Assembly: GCA_031310005.1 (NCBI GenBank)
Contig: CM062379.1
Location: forward strand, 62,001-126,000
From: Dactylellina haptotyla
Lineage: Eukaryota > Ascomycota > Orbiliomycetes > Orbiliales > Orbiliaceae
DNA: 64,000 bases
Reading direction: 5' to 3'
Below are positions 12,132-23,559 of this stretch, piece by piece (position 1 is the first letter of the stretch; every line of letters begins with the position of its first letter). The notes under the pieces are model-generated. The model was not told the origin of the DNA. It made no database searches and was given only the letters and a program-made list of their open reading frames with translations. The position numbers and the translations under genes are program-made.

Positions 12132-12533
12132 TTTTTCGCGTTGGAACGAAATTCGTTTTGTATATTATTATTATGATTGTCATTTAGAAGGTCTGGAGTT
12201 TAGGGCTTAATGGAAAGGATCGGATATATACGGTACATGCATATAGATGAAAGGGCTGCTGAAATCATCTAAAAATTTAACGATACTTCAAAAAAGCTTT
12301 GTTACTGGCTTCTTGATTAATTGGGGATCAAAGGTTCGAACACAAGTCCCACAAAATTTCGAGGCAAATGTTTAGATAAAATTCAATTGTGACCAGTCGC
12401 TAGTTGTACAAAACAAAGTAATTCCAATCAATACGTAGATAAGACACGATTTCCCCAGCAAGAAAATTCAACAGCACATCCTTTCTTCCTACTACCAAAG
12501 TAGTCAAAGTATTCCTTCTCAAATTGTATCCGT
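12132..12533. other. convergent 3' intergenic region
   Basis: About 400 bases lie between two convergent genes. It is AT-rich and presumably carries the 3' untranslated regions and poly(A) signals of both. Nothing else is seen. Confidence 0.5.
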
Positions 12534-13074
12534 TTAGAAAAACTTGTCGTGTTTCCCGAGAGGCTTTGCTCGCCTCGAGATGTCACCGGCCGCCCTTTGC
12601 TTGAGTTTAGCGAGACGAGCCCTATTGGTGATATGTTAGTAAATGCCCTAGTACCAATTTATAGACGATAACCACTTACTCTTCTTTGGCCTCAAGCTCA
12701 AGAGCTTTAACCTGATCTCTAGCATCCTTCACGGCAGCTTTTGCTGCCATGAGAGCACGATCTGCGTCTCGTTCTGCAACTTCGGCATCCATAACCCTCT
12801 GTCTAGCGCCGGCAATAGAAGCATCCTCGGCGCCGTTGCGATCACGATGAAAGAACCCGGAGCCAGTTCCCCGTGTCGAACTGGTCCTGCGTGTGTTGAT
12901 GCTGTCTGGAGAAGAGTCGCGATCCCGTTCGCGATCATGTCGATGGCGACCAAAGATGCTTCCTCCCCTTCTAGGGCTTTCGCTTGAGGTTCTCGAGTTT
13001 AAAGTTGAGGATCTCCGTGGAGCAACATCCTGCTGAACTGGCTCTGGCTCCTTGGTAGTACTAAAGAGACCCAT
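12534..13074 (-). CDS. small basic coiled-coil protein, conserved hypothetical
   Basis: Two exons, 13074-12680 and 12621-12534, encode about 160 residues. The 58-bp intron has a GTAAGT donor, a TTACTAAC branch and an ATAG acceptor, and the phase joins exactly. Residues 1-80 are Ser/Arg-rich and disordered, with an N-terminal MGLFS that might be N-myristoylated (Gly2, Ser5). Residues 85-140 are alanine- and charge-rich with a strong helical pattern (VAERDADRALMAAKAAVKDA), likely a coiled coil. The C-terminus SRRAKPLGKHDKFF comes from the second exon. The function is not known; membrane anchoring through myristate is only a possibility. Confidence 0.75.
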
Positions 13075-14685
13075 TTTCCCGAACGGTTTTGTGAATTAAT
13101 CAATACTTTTATCTCTTGGATATCAAGGCTGAAATCGTAGAAGCGTCTTTCTTTCTGAGTAATTCTTATATTTAAGGGATCTGGGGTTTTAATATGCTAG
13201 GGGAAATTAAACCCCTACGAAAGCTTCTAAAGCTTATATAGTAACACTGGTCGTGGGGAGACACCAGGGACTATTTTCGAAGACGTCAGAAGACTGTCGA
13301 GATCGTCAGTCATGGCGCCCGTGAATTGCTGCATCGATCAAATGACGTCGATTAATCTTGAAAAGCGGGTGGCAGAGTCTGGGCCTTCAGGTTCCAGTTA
13401 CACTTAGGAACCATCTCCATGGTATATAATGTGTTCCTGTGGCTTAAAATTCAACGTTCAGTGTGGGTACCATTACTTATTGCACTGGAGGGCTGAGCAT
13501 TCGAGTTCAGACAGAGGTGTTTTGTAAACATCTCATCATCTTGCATTCCCACTGTTTGCGATTAATAGGTGCCACACTCGACGAAAAATTTCCACCTTCA
13601 AACATGGTTATATCAGGGCCCACGCCGCGCCCATATGAAGTCAATAGGTGGGTCCATCTCGTTGTCGTGGTGGGCAGAATGTCGCTAGCCTTACGTCATA
13701 ACATGGGTTGGTTCAAACCACAGAAAACCCGGATTTTGCCCCTTTCAAAACAGAACACCGGATTGGACTCGCGTGCAAGCCCTTCAAGCGTTCCTTTTGT
13801 CGTTGGATAATCCCCCCATCCACATTGCCATGGTCCGAGATACGCCGCCCCTGATATCTTATGGCAATGTTTATTAACGAAAATGGGATTGGAACTTCTG
13901 CGTCAAATACGGATGTGTCACATTCAGCCAAGAGCTCTTATTTGTTGGCTCCACATGCACGGTCTGCACAGACAACGGCGGAGAGGTTCAGCGAAATCGT
14001 TTAGTTCTCTATTGCAACCCTGCTGCGGAATGAGTGAAACGGTCTGGTTATCGCGCATAACGTTAAGCGGGATGTCGAACGTAGAACCCCTACCAAGATG
14101 GGGATTGGGACGCTGGAAATAACCTACAGAAAGACAGCTATGCCCTAATAAAGTCCGAGCTCCGAGTCGAAAGCTTATTTCCTCCTCTATTGTTCCAACT
14201 CCATCAACACCCTGCGGCAATCCCGACGGGCACGATGCCAGCAATAATGCGTATTAATGCTGGTGCGTTGCTGCATTCCTCCCGCGTGTTGTTTGGGTGG
14301 AATGGAGATTCAGCGGAGTAACGGCGTTTGGCTCAGTCTACGCTGCGGACTTTCCATTATGCCCGCTGTAGCTCGTTCGATATCGGTCGATTGGTTCTAA
14401 ACCAGAAACCATAACGTTAGTAAGGAGACGGCGTATTCTCTATTCTAGGAGACTAACTACCTAGCTCTCGAAGTATAAATTTCGATAACAAGTCGCTAGT
14501 CGCCTGGGTTCGTTAGCTCCTAAGTGCATACCCAAAACCGTCTTCATTCCGTTGAATCTGGTATCCCTTAAATCGACCACGACCTAGATACTCTAGAGTG
14601 TTCAAAATTACATTGATATTATTTCTTTAACAAAAAAATAAAAAATAAAAAAGCTTCACAAACAACAGAGCCTGACATCGAAACA
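13075..14685. other. intergenic stretch
   Basis: 1.6 kb with no supportable gene. Open frames on both strands overlap each other and show no domain. The final 60 bases before 14686 are A-rich and act as the likely leader of the oxidoreductase gene. Confidence 0.45.
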
Positions 14686-15810
14686 ATGGCAAACAAATCC
14701 GTCGTTATCTACGAAAAGGGAGATGCTTTTAGATGGACGGTCGAAGACAAACCTATTCCAGAAGCTTCGACCGGCTCAATTGTTGTCAAAATTTTGGTTT
14801 CCCCGCTGGTGCAGTTCCTCGGCGCTCACTACCGTGGCACAATGCCATTCATGAACGACGTGCCTATGGTTCCAGGCATGAATGCAGTGGGCCGCGTACA
14901 CGCAACGGGTAACGATGCAACGGCGTTGCAGGCAGGCGATCTAGTGATCCTTGACCCGACGATAACGGCTCGAGACGAACCTGGAAACCAAATGCTCCAC
15001 GCTTTCATGCCGGGAATCACCCCTGGTTCTCACAAACTTGCAAATGGCGCGTGGAGAGACGGAGTGTGGGCCCAGTATGCTAGGATCCCTACCGAAAATG
15101 TCTACAAGTTGAATGAAGAAAAACTTGTGAAAGAGCTAGGATATTCCTTTGGCGATCTGGGTTCGATCCAGACCTGCTGCGTCGGTTACGGAGGGCTTGC
15201 GAAAGCTGGTTTGAAAGCTGGTGATACCCTGATAGTTGCACCGGCTACTGGACGGTTCAGTGGCGCCACAGTACTGGTTGCACTTGCTATGGGTGTTACG
15301 GTAGTTGCTGCGGGTCGCCGACAGGAAGCACTTGACGAATTGGTCTCGGGGATGAAAGAGTACGCGTCATTTCTTAAGACTGTCCTATTGACTGGAGACT
15401 TAGGAAAAGACACGGAGTCGTTCAATAAAGCTGTCGGGCCCCGAGGCGCCGACTCCTATATCGACTTGTCTCCCGCCGCGATTACTGAGACTCCCGTCTA
15501 CCTCACCGCAGCTATATCTACACTTCGCCATTCTGGGACAATAATTTTGATGGGTGGTGTTTTGGGAGACATAAGCCTCCCATACTTTCCAATCATGTTC
15601 AAGAATTTAACCGTTTACGGTCGTTTCATGTACAGCCGCGATCAAATGCTACAAGTCATCAAGCTTGCTGAAAGCGGTCGACTACCACTTGGGAAAAGAT
15701 GTGGCATACAAGGGGTGGCTGATTTTGGATTGGACAAGTTTGAGGAAGCGTTGGATGAGGCAGCAAAGTATAAAGGATGGGGAGGTGTTGTAAATATTAC
15801 CCCCAACTAA
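14686..15810 (+). CDS. MDR-superfamily NAD(P)H-dependent oxidoreductase (quinone-reductase/alcohol dehydrogenase-like)
   Basis: A single exon of 374 residues. The N-terminal half is a GroES-like fold (VVKILVSPLVQFLGAHYRG, VPGMNAVGRV, LQAGDLVIL). The Rossmann half has AGLKAGDTLIVAPATGRFSGATVLVALAMG as an altered nucleotide-binding stretch, then TVVAAGR and the substrate-side RHSGTIILMGGVLGD. The usual zinc ligands of alcohol dehydrogenases are not evident, so it is more like zinc-independent quinone or enoyl reductases. It would reduce a C=C or quinone bond using NAD(P)H in the cytosol. It lies at the left edge of a group of modifying enzymes, though the substrate is unknown. Start ATG is preceded by a favourable ACAATG context. 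Confidence 0.85.
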   Translation: MANKSVVIYEKGDAFRWTVEDKPIPEASTGSIVVKILVSPLVQFLGAHYRGTMPFMNDVPMVPGMNAVGRVHATGNDATALQAGDLVILDPTITARDEPGNQMLHAFMPGITPGSHKLANGAWRDGVWAQYARIPTENVYKLNEEKLVKELGYSFGDLGSIQTCCVGYGGLAKAGLKAGDTLIVAPATGRFSGATVLVALAMGVTVVAAGRRQEALDELVSGMKEYASFLKTVLLTGDLGKDTESFNKAVGPRGADSYIDLSPAAITETPVYLTAAISTLRHSGTIILMGGVLGDISLPYFPIMFKNLTVYGRFMYSRDQMLQVIKLAESGRLPLGKRCGIQGVADFGLDKFEEALDEAAKYKGWGGVVNITPN

Positions 15811-16915
15811 ATTTGTTCAGAAGTGTTACTGGTAATTACCAGAGGCGATTGGATGCACGCAACTTACATAGATTCAATATAATGATGACATGTTAACGTT
15901 ATCATTGCTTTTTGTTGCTACTGCAGAAGTTGAAATGGATATGAAATATCTTTTCCTTGGATCCACCCTTGCGGAGAAACTACTTATTTGTACCGAGAAA
16001 CTTGAGAATCCCATATTTTCTAACAAGAAATCTCAGAGTAAATTTGTATTTATTGTTGTTGGTCTGGCCCTGTTTGGACCATATATGAACTTCCTGTCTT
16101 GTTAATCACATCTGGATCGCAGCGGCTATGCATGCACTTTTGGCTGTGCCCTGGAGACAAACCGGCCCCTCAGTATCCGGGGGAACTGGTCTTCGAGAAG
16201 CCAATTAACCGTGTGACGAATAATAAGCCCGCATGCGTTGCCTTTAGGCCTGGGTGTTAACGTTATGACTCCAAACAGAGAATAGCAAATCTCTTAAACT
16301 GTCCCTAAAGGCCGTCGACAATCTTAGCCGTCTCAATATATTCCCGCCAATCGATGGCTGTCCACCGATTGATTAGCCCCATAATAAGCGTTAAAACTCC
16401 TGTGCTATTCATTTCTGCTCGGGGCTGACGAAGCTAAGACATCGGTTAAAAAACAAGCTTTTAGTCTTCGGAAGGATAATCTTAGCTAGCGGCTGAAAGC
16501 CAGGGGTCGTGGAGAGCGGATGATATCGGTATTTTAAATAGCGAGCGAAAGGGCTAAAACAACAAAATGGTAAAGCTCTAAGGTGCATTGCCCTTACACA
16601 GGGGAAGGGATCTCCCTCGAATGTGCATGATGCATCGGGAAAGATATTCACGCAGCCCTGAATTATTCGCGGAGACGAATGGGCAATTCGGCACGCCAAC
16701 CCGACAGATCGATTCCCCTTGCTCGATGGCAAGTACTCTTTGTAAACGTGCGGTTTTCCTATATAAGTAGCAGTTAAGTACCGCCGAGATAACTCTCTTG
16801 GCTTAGCTACAGGACTCTTAGCTGCTATTATTGTGTTTCCTCGATTCCTTGGTATCATTCTATAAATATATCTTATCATAGTCGGGACCTTGTTGTCAAC
16901 AGCCAGAATATCATA
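15811..16915. other. intergenic stretch with TATA elements upstream of the Cys-rich gene
   Basis: No gene supported. A 156-codon minus-strand frame at 16409-16879 lacks domain or splice support. TATAAATA at 16861-16868 lies about 50 bases before the start codon at 16916 and may be the promoter element of that gene. Confidence 0.4.
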
Positions 16916-17560
16916 ATGAAGACTGCTCTATTCGTATATCTATTTACCGTTTTAGGGTAAGAGATTCTCAAACTATTGACTAAGTTCTAAATATTTTAGC
17001 TGCGCTGTACTTGTCTAATCTCTATTAATCTTAGCTGCACTGCCGCGACAGTTGATGCGGCTTCATGTCCGCCCTCGGTTACTTTAACGGCAACTGATAT
17101 TCTTTTCTGCCCCCTCATCCGCTGCATTACTCCGACGGCTCCATGTACAAAGACCACCTCTACAGTACATGTTCCCTGCGTTTGCCAAACCAAGCCGCCA
17201 AGTACTACATCTCTTAAACCATCTTGTCCAACTAATGGCTGCCCTTGCCCAACTGGAACTGTGACCAAGTCGGCAAGCTGCTCGATTACCGCCGCTCCAA
17301 CTACTACCTCTGCCCCATGCGACGATTGTCCGGTATCCAAAACTGTTTCTACCGGATTTCCAATTTGCCCTCTCTACAGATGTGCTTCTCCGACTGTGGC
17401 ATGCCCCCAGTTGATCAGGCTTGTTGATGTTCCCTGCTGTTGTCAAAAGAAGCCACCGACTACGACGACCGTTCCAGCTCAATGCCCTCCAAATGGATGC
17501 TCTTGCGTTATTCCTACTATTACATCTACGGAAGAGTGTGCTGTAGCAACGCCCTATTAA
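16916..17560 (+). CDS. small secreted cysteine-rich protein with internal duplication (effector candidate)
   Basis: Two exons, 16916-16956 and 17035-17560, encode about 188 residues. Exon 1 holds only the start of the signal peptide (MKTALFVYLFTVLG). The 78-bp intron ends at the second of two TTAG acceptors; the first gives an immediate stop. The mature protein has 22 cysteines and consists of two related halves of about 80 residues. Paired blocks are FCPLIRCITPTAPC/ICPLYRCASPTVAC, VPCVCQTKPPSTT/VPCCCQKKPPTTT, and CPTNGCPC/CPPNGCSC. Thr/Pro-rich links separate the blocks. The many disulfides and small size fit an apoplastic effector or wall-associated protein, but no known family was recognised. 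Confidence 0.82.
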
Positions 17561-18042
17561 ATCGGTGTTGGTCAATTGATCGATATCGGGGCTTTCCTTT
17601 CTCGTGAACCAGATGCCGTCCTTATCCCAAGGGCTTTTCAGTATTCAGAAAAAGACTTTCTCTCATATATATATACATGTATTTAGTATTTCAATTGATC
17701 TATTCATCGATTATCAAACGACTATCCCTTATGATGCAACACCATAGACTTATTGTAGTCACAATAAATATACGGATACATTCAGTAGAGTTTTTACATG
17801 CATCTGAGAACCAGTGTAGCTATTTCAGGAACATTGGTATCCCGTCTGAAAAAATGCCACAACCTTGTGCGTTGTTTTTTTACAAAAAACAATTCAAAAA
17901 GAAAAATCCCTCTTGGTCTGGTTAGAGATAGAAGAAAAGTAGCGAAAGTTGTAAAGACTTAACTCATCAGAGCCTAATCTACGCGCCAGGCATAGAGCGG
18001 CACCTTAAAACGGTACACTGAATAGTGGATTTAGAACATCGT
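17561..18042. other. convergent 3' intergenic region
   Basis: About 480 AT-rich bases lie between two convergent genes. Nothing beyond likely 3' ends is seen. Confidence 0.45.
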
Positions 18043-20125
18043 TCAAACAAGTTTATGCGGCACCCGCTCTTCGTACCTCTTGTGGCGGTCTGGCGTTTCC
18101 TCGTCAGATGAAAAGTGCCGAGAACCGTCAAGGCTATCAGGTACTTCACCATGTTCTGCAATGTCTACGTTCGTTACAAATTCCAACCCATCCGAATCAT
18201 ACTCTGCATATTCTGTGATCTGTCGAACGTTTAACGGTATTGGAACCCTCTTTGGTCCTCCTGATCGGAAATCTAGCTGCTCCCTACCACTTTGTATCAT
18301 ATTTAAGTGTGATTCATGGCCATACCCACTAAGAATTGAAGACCTGCTAGGTCTTCTCTCTGCTAGGGCTCCAGGGCCATTCGGTTGGTCCGGTTTCTCA
18401 AATGAATCGTCATGACTTTCACCCTCGTAGGTTCCAGTAATCCTAGATCCAATAAATGCTACACTTGGTGCTGCAGAAGAGTATTGTGTACTGGCTTTGG
18501 CAAATGACGACCTCCTAGTTCCGACATTCGAACTCCCCGGAACTGTCTCGCTAACTTCATCTCGATTGTGCGACTGAGTCATATCGTCATCCTTGTGATC
18601 GTTATTTGTAATGCAATGGAGCACAATAGCCCCGAAAAGGACTAATAAGCTCAGAGATTAGCTCACGAAATTTTGTTAGGACCGAATATCTCTTACTATC
18701 GCAATTGCAGAGCAGCAAACAAACCCATCCGGGCTCTCCTTTGAGTAATAGCAGAGTTGTGAGGTTTCTATGGTAATATTATTAGCTTAATTGACTAGTG
18801 GAGCAACAGGAGATACATACGCGACACTAGACACCAATGTCGCGCATGAGCCAAAGAATGTTTTGAGTGCCATCTTTCGAAGCGCTTGATGTGAGGGCTG
18901 AGCATTCGACTTGGAAATTTCTAAGATATAATTAGTTAGGTATAAAAATTAAATGTCAAAGAAGGGCAAAGTAGCCTCTTGATGAGTATAGCTTACTAAT
19001 GACAGGTATCAGGAATAGACTCGTTAGATATACCTGCAAATGTCAGCCTTTGCGAATAGCGATAAATTTTAGTGCGAAATTACGTTTACGACCGCGTCAA
19101 ACGCTACCACAGGCACAAGGGCAAATGTTTTCATGCCAATGCGGCAAACACCGTCCTTAAAGTACGAAAACCGGCTATTGTAGTAGCAATGGCATTTAGT
19201 GTAAATGAATGTCTAATCTTAGGAAGGGTTGATATCTGAAAGGATGAAAACTTACTAGGCCAAACTCAACATACAGACAACGGTATACGGAACTATATGT
19301 TTAATCAGTATAGGTACCAGTAGCGTATATAAAAAGGCTTCATGTGATTCTTACTAAGCATCCCAAATGAGTTAAATAGAAATAGCTTATCTTTCCGGCG
19401 GGGTAGCCATGCATTCCGTACCAGACGCTGGAGATTTTATTAGAGAATAGGAACGACTGGTCGACTGTAGTAGTATAGTGCCGACAGAGGAAGCGTAAAT
19501 TTAACATACCACTTTCTCGACTAACAGAAGATATATAAACTAGTAGGTCTATCGTTAGATATTGTGATTCCCTGTCCTCGGGTGCCGACGTTCGGATACT
19601 TACGACCTAATATGATTCAATCAGTTAACGAGCAATGGAATGTTAGACAAAAAACTATTTACCTTGGTTGTTTCGTAGAATACAATACACATGATGACGG
19701 CAGTGGAGCAGTGAGCAATGCTCTTGTTCACTCCAAAACCCAGAGTTATGAGCCCTACAGAAAAGACGAACAGAAAAGAGTCCACATATATTGCAAGAAT
19801 ATCTTAGAAATTATATCAAATCAGTAAAATCAAGCATATATAGCGCAGTGACAGACATCCGAGGAGTCTTTAAGGCTTAGAATATACTCACACCATCGAA
19901 CGGCGGTTAAATTTCTCCATGATTTTATAAGTAAAATACGCTGGGCTATTCGTCACAATTAGCGCTTCGTCGGGTTTGTAATATTCTTGCGTCGATATAT
20001 GACTTACTGAAGCAGACGGTCAAAGCGGTCAAAGTGATCATTATCAAGAATGTCATGATAGCTTTCCCTACGGGCGGGTATGGCGCACCCGCCACAATGT
20101 GAGTAACTGCTCCCGCCGAAGCCAT
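18043..20125 (-). CDS. seven-transmembrane receptor-like protein with long cytoplasmic tail (GPCR-like)
   Basis: Twelve exons on the minus strand (20125-20008, 19945-19892, 19802-19663, 19606-19604, 19539-19510, 19427-19355, 19292-19256, 19174-19084, 19033-18997, 18920-18821, 18767-18697, 18641-18043) join in phase to about 450 residues. Seven hydrophobic segments lie near residues 21-39, 59-82, 89-113, 134-152, 168-193, 214-236 and 240-261. After them comes a hydrophilic, Ser/Asp-rich tail of about 190 residues. Recognisable family-like pieces include YFKDGVCRIGM, VVNVYLTSLFLIPV and KGEPGWVCLLLCN, which recur from memory in uncharacterised fungal 7TM proteins. An upstream in-frame ATG at 20224 is an alternative start. 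A receptor role is inferred from topology and from the nearby RGS gene. Confidence 0.75.
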
Positions 20126-21201
20126 TGTTTTCGATATATTGCGCGTGGTTGAGGCCGTGTGGACAACAAGGTACTGGAGGCGAACATTCTCTAGATACCA
20201 AGTGTGTCTTATACTCTGCCGCAAAAATTTAAATCCTGGGCTGGATGCTTAACATTTAACCTCGAAGTAGAGTTCCCCTTGAGTTCCTTGTATGCCAAAA
20301 GCTTATCCCGTACTATCAATAAAAAGGAAATTGTCTATCAGGGCCTAGGACATTGCGCATCTCTGCCTAAGTCTGCAAACAAAGAGTCTATAACGCCTGA
20401 TGACATTGCAAAAGTTTACGCATTTGGGTGAACGAGAGAGTCAATTCCGGATACGGTAAGAACCGGTTTTGAGCGTTTCGCCTCTAAACGATATATATTG
20501 GTAACTTTGATCGTGGTGGGTTTGGTCTAGATAAAACTTAACTGGCAGTCTAGATTAAGTTTAAATCGACTCTACATTCAGATCTCCTATTTGCCATCCC
20601 AAATCCACGCTTTTAGAAGAAAAGCCATACGTCTGGATCTGCTGGAGCAAATTCACCAAGTGTGTTCTAATGTGTTGATCAGTTTGAGATACTCAATGCG
20701 GTGGGTGTCCTAGTCCTTCGCTTTTGCGCGCGTAAGATCTAGGAAAAATCGAGGGTGGATCTCAGGAGTGTATAGAATAGCACGCGCCCGCACAAACCAA
20801 CCTTTGATAGTCGTCAATCCAAGACCTAGTTTTCTATATTTCATTTATTATTCACTCCCCTCGTTGGTAGCCGGGAAAACGGGTTCCAGAATCGCGGTTG
20901 GAGAAATTGCCGGCAGTTTTGGCTCTTGCCCAATTGGCCTAAATTATCCGTAGTCTGACAACATTCCGCCTCAAGGTTTTGCTGGTCATCTGCTTGAAAA
21001 CATATATTGGGCTCTCCACAACAGTCAGAGTTGAATGAATACCTTAGGCTCCGCGACTTAGGATACATCATTTTCGAAGCACCGGTCTTTCTTGCGTGTT
21101 CTCAAATCCGAGCAAAACGGGACCTTCTACGTAGATCTACTGTTCAAAGTGTTGGCGAGTTGGCACACTCGCTTAAGTTCTCTTGTGCGGACTATCTCGA
21201 C
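20126..21201. other. intergenic region between divergent genes
   Basis: About 1.1 kb lies between the divergent 7TM gene and the acyltransferase gene, and presumably holds both promoters. A 5' in-frame extension of the acyltransferase to an ATG at 21007 is possible. Nothing else can be supported. Confidence 0.45.
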
Positions 21202-22787
21202 ATGGAAAGGATTACGCTGGTACGAGAATGCAGTAAGTCTGGCCTAAAACTTGATCGAACCGATTGGGAGAGAATATATTCTTGCTAAGCAGTGAACAAG
21301 GCAATCTCGAAAACTATTACTTTCTTGTTACAGTCTCAGGAAGTCAATCGTCCGTGATCGTTGCGGCAAGCTATGGAAACCGCGACGGCAGTCAAAAGCT
21401 CACCAGAGACAAGTTAATACGGGCTCTAGCAAAAACTGTCGAAGACCAGCCTGCTCTAGGTATGGTTGTTGTACGGCGGCCGTCTGAAAAAAAGGATAAA
21501 GATATGCTATGGCTTGGAAGATTTGAAACCCTGGATGTCAGCGAATGTGTCAACTTCATCGATATCGAGGGAGATGATCCCGCAGACATCTCTCGCAGGA
21601 TGCTAGAGGATTTATTCGAGGATTGGTTTGATCCTTCAGAGCCCTCGCGACCTCTATGGAAAGTGACTGTCGTGAATATGGAAACCGTGTTTTTCGCCTT
21701 CAACCATCTTGTTTGTGATGGTAGGTCTGGTTACTTTTTCCACCGTTGCTTACTAACTGCTTTAAATAACGACAATGAGCCATCTCACAGCCAAATCCCT
21801 ACGAAGTTCATCGTCAATCAAGGGAGCTGGCCTGAGTTCTACAAGGAAACGATAGCGAAGCATCATCGGCTGAATCTTTTTACCTTCATTTTAAGCTACC
21901 TATTTCAAATGGTGGTTGAGTTGCTTTGTTTCCCCAAGTACATGGCTTATAGCGATGTTAGGAGATATAAACAGAAAGTTTCACTAAAGGAGCTGGCACC
22001 AGCGGAGAAGCGGATAAAAAACAAAGTCGTGTCGCTCAGGATAGACTCTGAAACTATGAACAAGTTGTTACCGCTTTGCCGGAAGAATTCGACAACGTTT
22101 ACAGCGTTTTTCGATACCTTGCTAAATGTTTCTTTGTGCGCAGATGCATACCCGGGGGCACTCCTTGCCAGAACTGGCATAGTTGTCGACCTTCGAAGCA
22201 TGTGTGAATATCCTCACGGCGAGATTTTGTCGAATATGGCATCGTCGTGGACAAAATTGCGACGTGCGTCTCGATTCGCGAGCATAGGGAAATATCGTGG
22301 TGAGAGAGATCAGAACAAGGACACTGTATATACAAACATTCCTGAATTCTGGGCAATGGCGAAACACAGAAAGGACGACATGAACAAGAATCTCGAAGCA
22401 GGCGCGATATCTGAATCGCTTCAGATTAACATCGTTTCCAGATATATTGATGATTATCCCACCCAAGTTTACGATGAGCTCCACACCAGCCGCAACTTCA
22501 GCAGCCTCATTTCCAACTTGGTGGTTTTGACGCCCCGGGAAGAGGATAAAAACAAGGAGTGGTATTTCACGGCTGCCGATTGGGCGTCAAGTACGGTTCG
22601 GAGTAGTGCTGGGCAGGCATTAAATATATGTATAACGTCGGCTATAGGCGCGGACTGCGTGATAAACCTTGGGTACGAAGACGGGACGTACGATCGAGAT
22701 GTCATCCCAAGACTTGCAAGAATCATGCAGTCCAGGATCAGGCAGATCCTCGGCGATGAAGATGCTGGCGTTACGGTGAGATCGTAG
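21202..22787 (+). CDS. alcohol acetyltransferase / condensation-like acyltransferase (AATase family)
   Basis: Two exons, 21202-21232 and 21301-22787, give about 505 residues. The intron starts with GTAAGT and ends with AAG; this join yields MERITLVRECSNLENYY, which matches the R..G.LE.Y beginning typical of the family, while the nearer CAG acceptor breaks the frame. The catalytic motif HLVCDG (His146, Asp150, Gly151) is the HxxxDG signature of CoA-dependent acyltransferases and NRPS condensation domains. The C-terminal half includes the expected TFTAFFDTLL segment and a DFG-like region replaced by WASSTVRSSAG. It probably acylates an alcohol or amine from acyl-CoA. It lies in the block with GST, methyltransferase and MFS genes. 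A longer N-terminus from 21007 cannot be excluded. Confidence 0.8.
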
Positions 22788-23559
22788 ATGCCATCTTGTC
22801 TTATTAGCGACACGTACCAGCTCTGCAGCGGTTCGTATCTCAAAGTGCTTGTTTAGAGACGGTTGCTAGTCTTGTCATTTAGAATCGATGTCGGAGATAG
22901 GAATTATCCGGGCGATAGATACGGGTTGTACATGTACAAATTTCAAGATGTTTGTTACCGCGCGATCAATTTTGGCCGTCTCCGGGCTATTTCCACCGTT
23001 TGACCCAACCAACCAAGACCAATTGAGGGACGCACGCGCACGTAAGCTGCAGTTGGCGTTCTGCTGAGAAATCGCCCCTCGGGCCCCAAACTCGGCCGAG
23101 TGCGTCGGTAGCATACGTTCCCACTCGAGGAGAATCCGAGCTGAAATCCGAGCTGGCTGTTTAGGGCCTGTGACGGGCAAGCACGCCTGAGAAGGGCAGG
23201 CGCAAACGTATTAGTAAACCGGCTGCATTACTAAGTTATCGCTAAGTATTCTCCGGCGTCGTGGTGCTGACCCGTGCGACGACAAGCACGGTTAGCTCGC
23301 GGGGGAACATTAGATAATTCGGATTACAAAGCGCAGTGCTGCAGCTGCGAGCCGGTTAGTTATACGTATACGGGCGCCTTCGCATTCGCATTCGTGTTTT
23401 GCAGGTACAATTGCACTCAGGTAGGCAGGATATCTACACGGGACTACCGTCGGCACCACCTTCGAGATGCGGTATAAAATCCCTTGCGGTTCCCCGCACT
23501 TAGCCCTCTATACTTCGACAATTGAATCCAGCTCTCTGCCCGTCTTCAACCTCTTCTGT
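22788..23559. other. intergenic region and promoter of the GST gene
   Basis: No gene supported. The stretch is more GC-rich than most spacers here and ends with a TATA box at 23473-23479 and the GST leader. Confidence 0.45.
23473..23479 (+). promoter_or_regulatory. TATA box of the GST gene
   Basis: TATAAAA lies 81 bases before the first GST start codon and 258 bases before the second, so a single promoter could serve both start sites. Confidence 0.45.

Noticed and set aside
12330-12360. GGTTCGAA word resembling a tRNA T-loop
   Set aside because: Flanks do not form a T-stem or any cloverleaf.
16409-16879. 156-codon minus-strand frame
   Set aside because: Irregular composition, no domain, and it covers the promoter of the Cys-rich gene.
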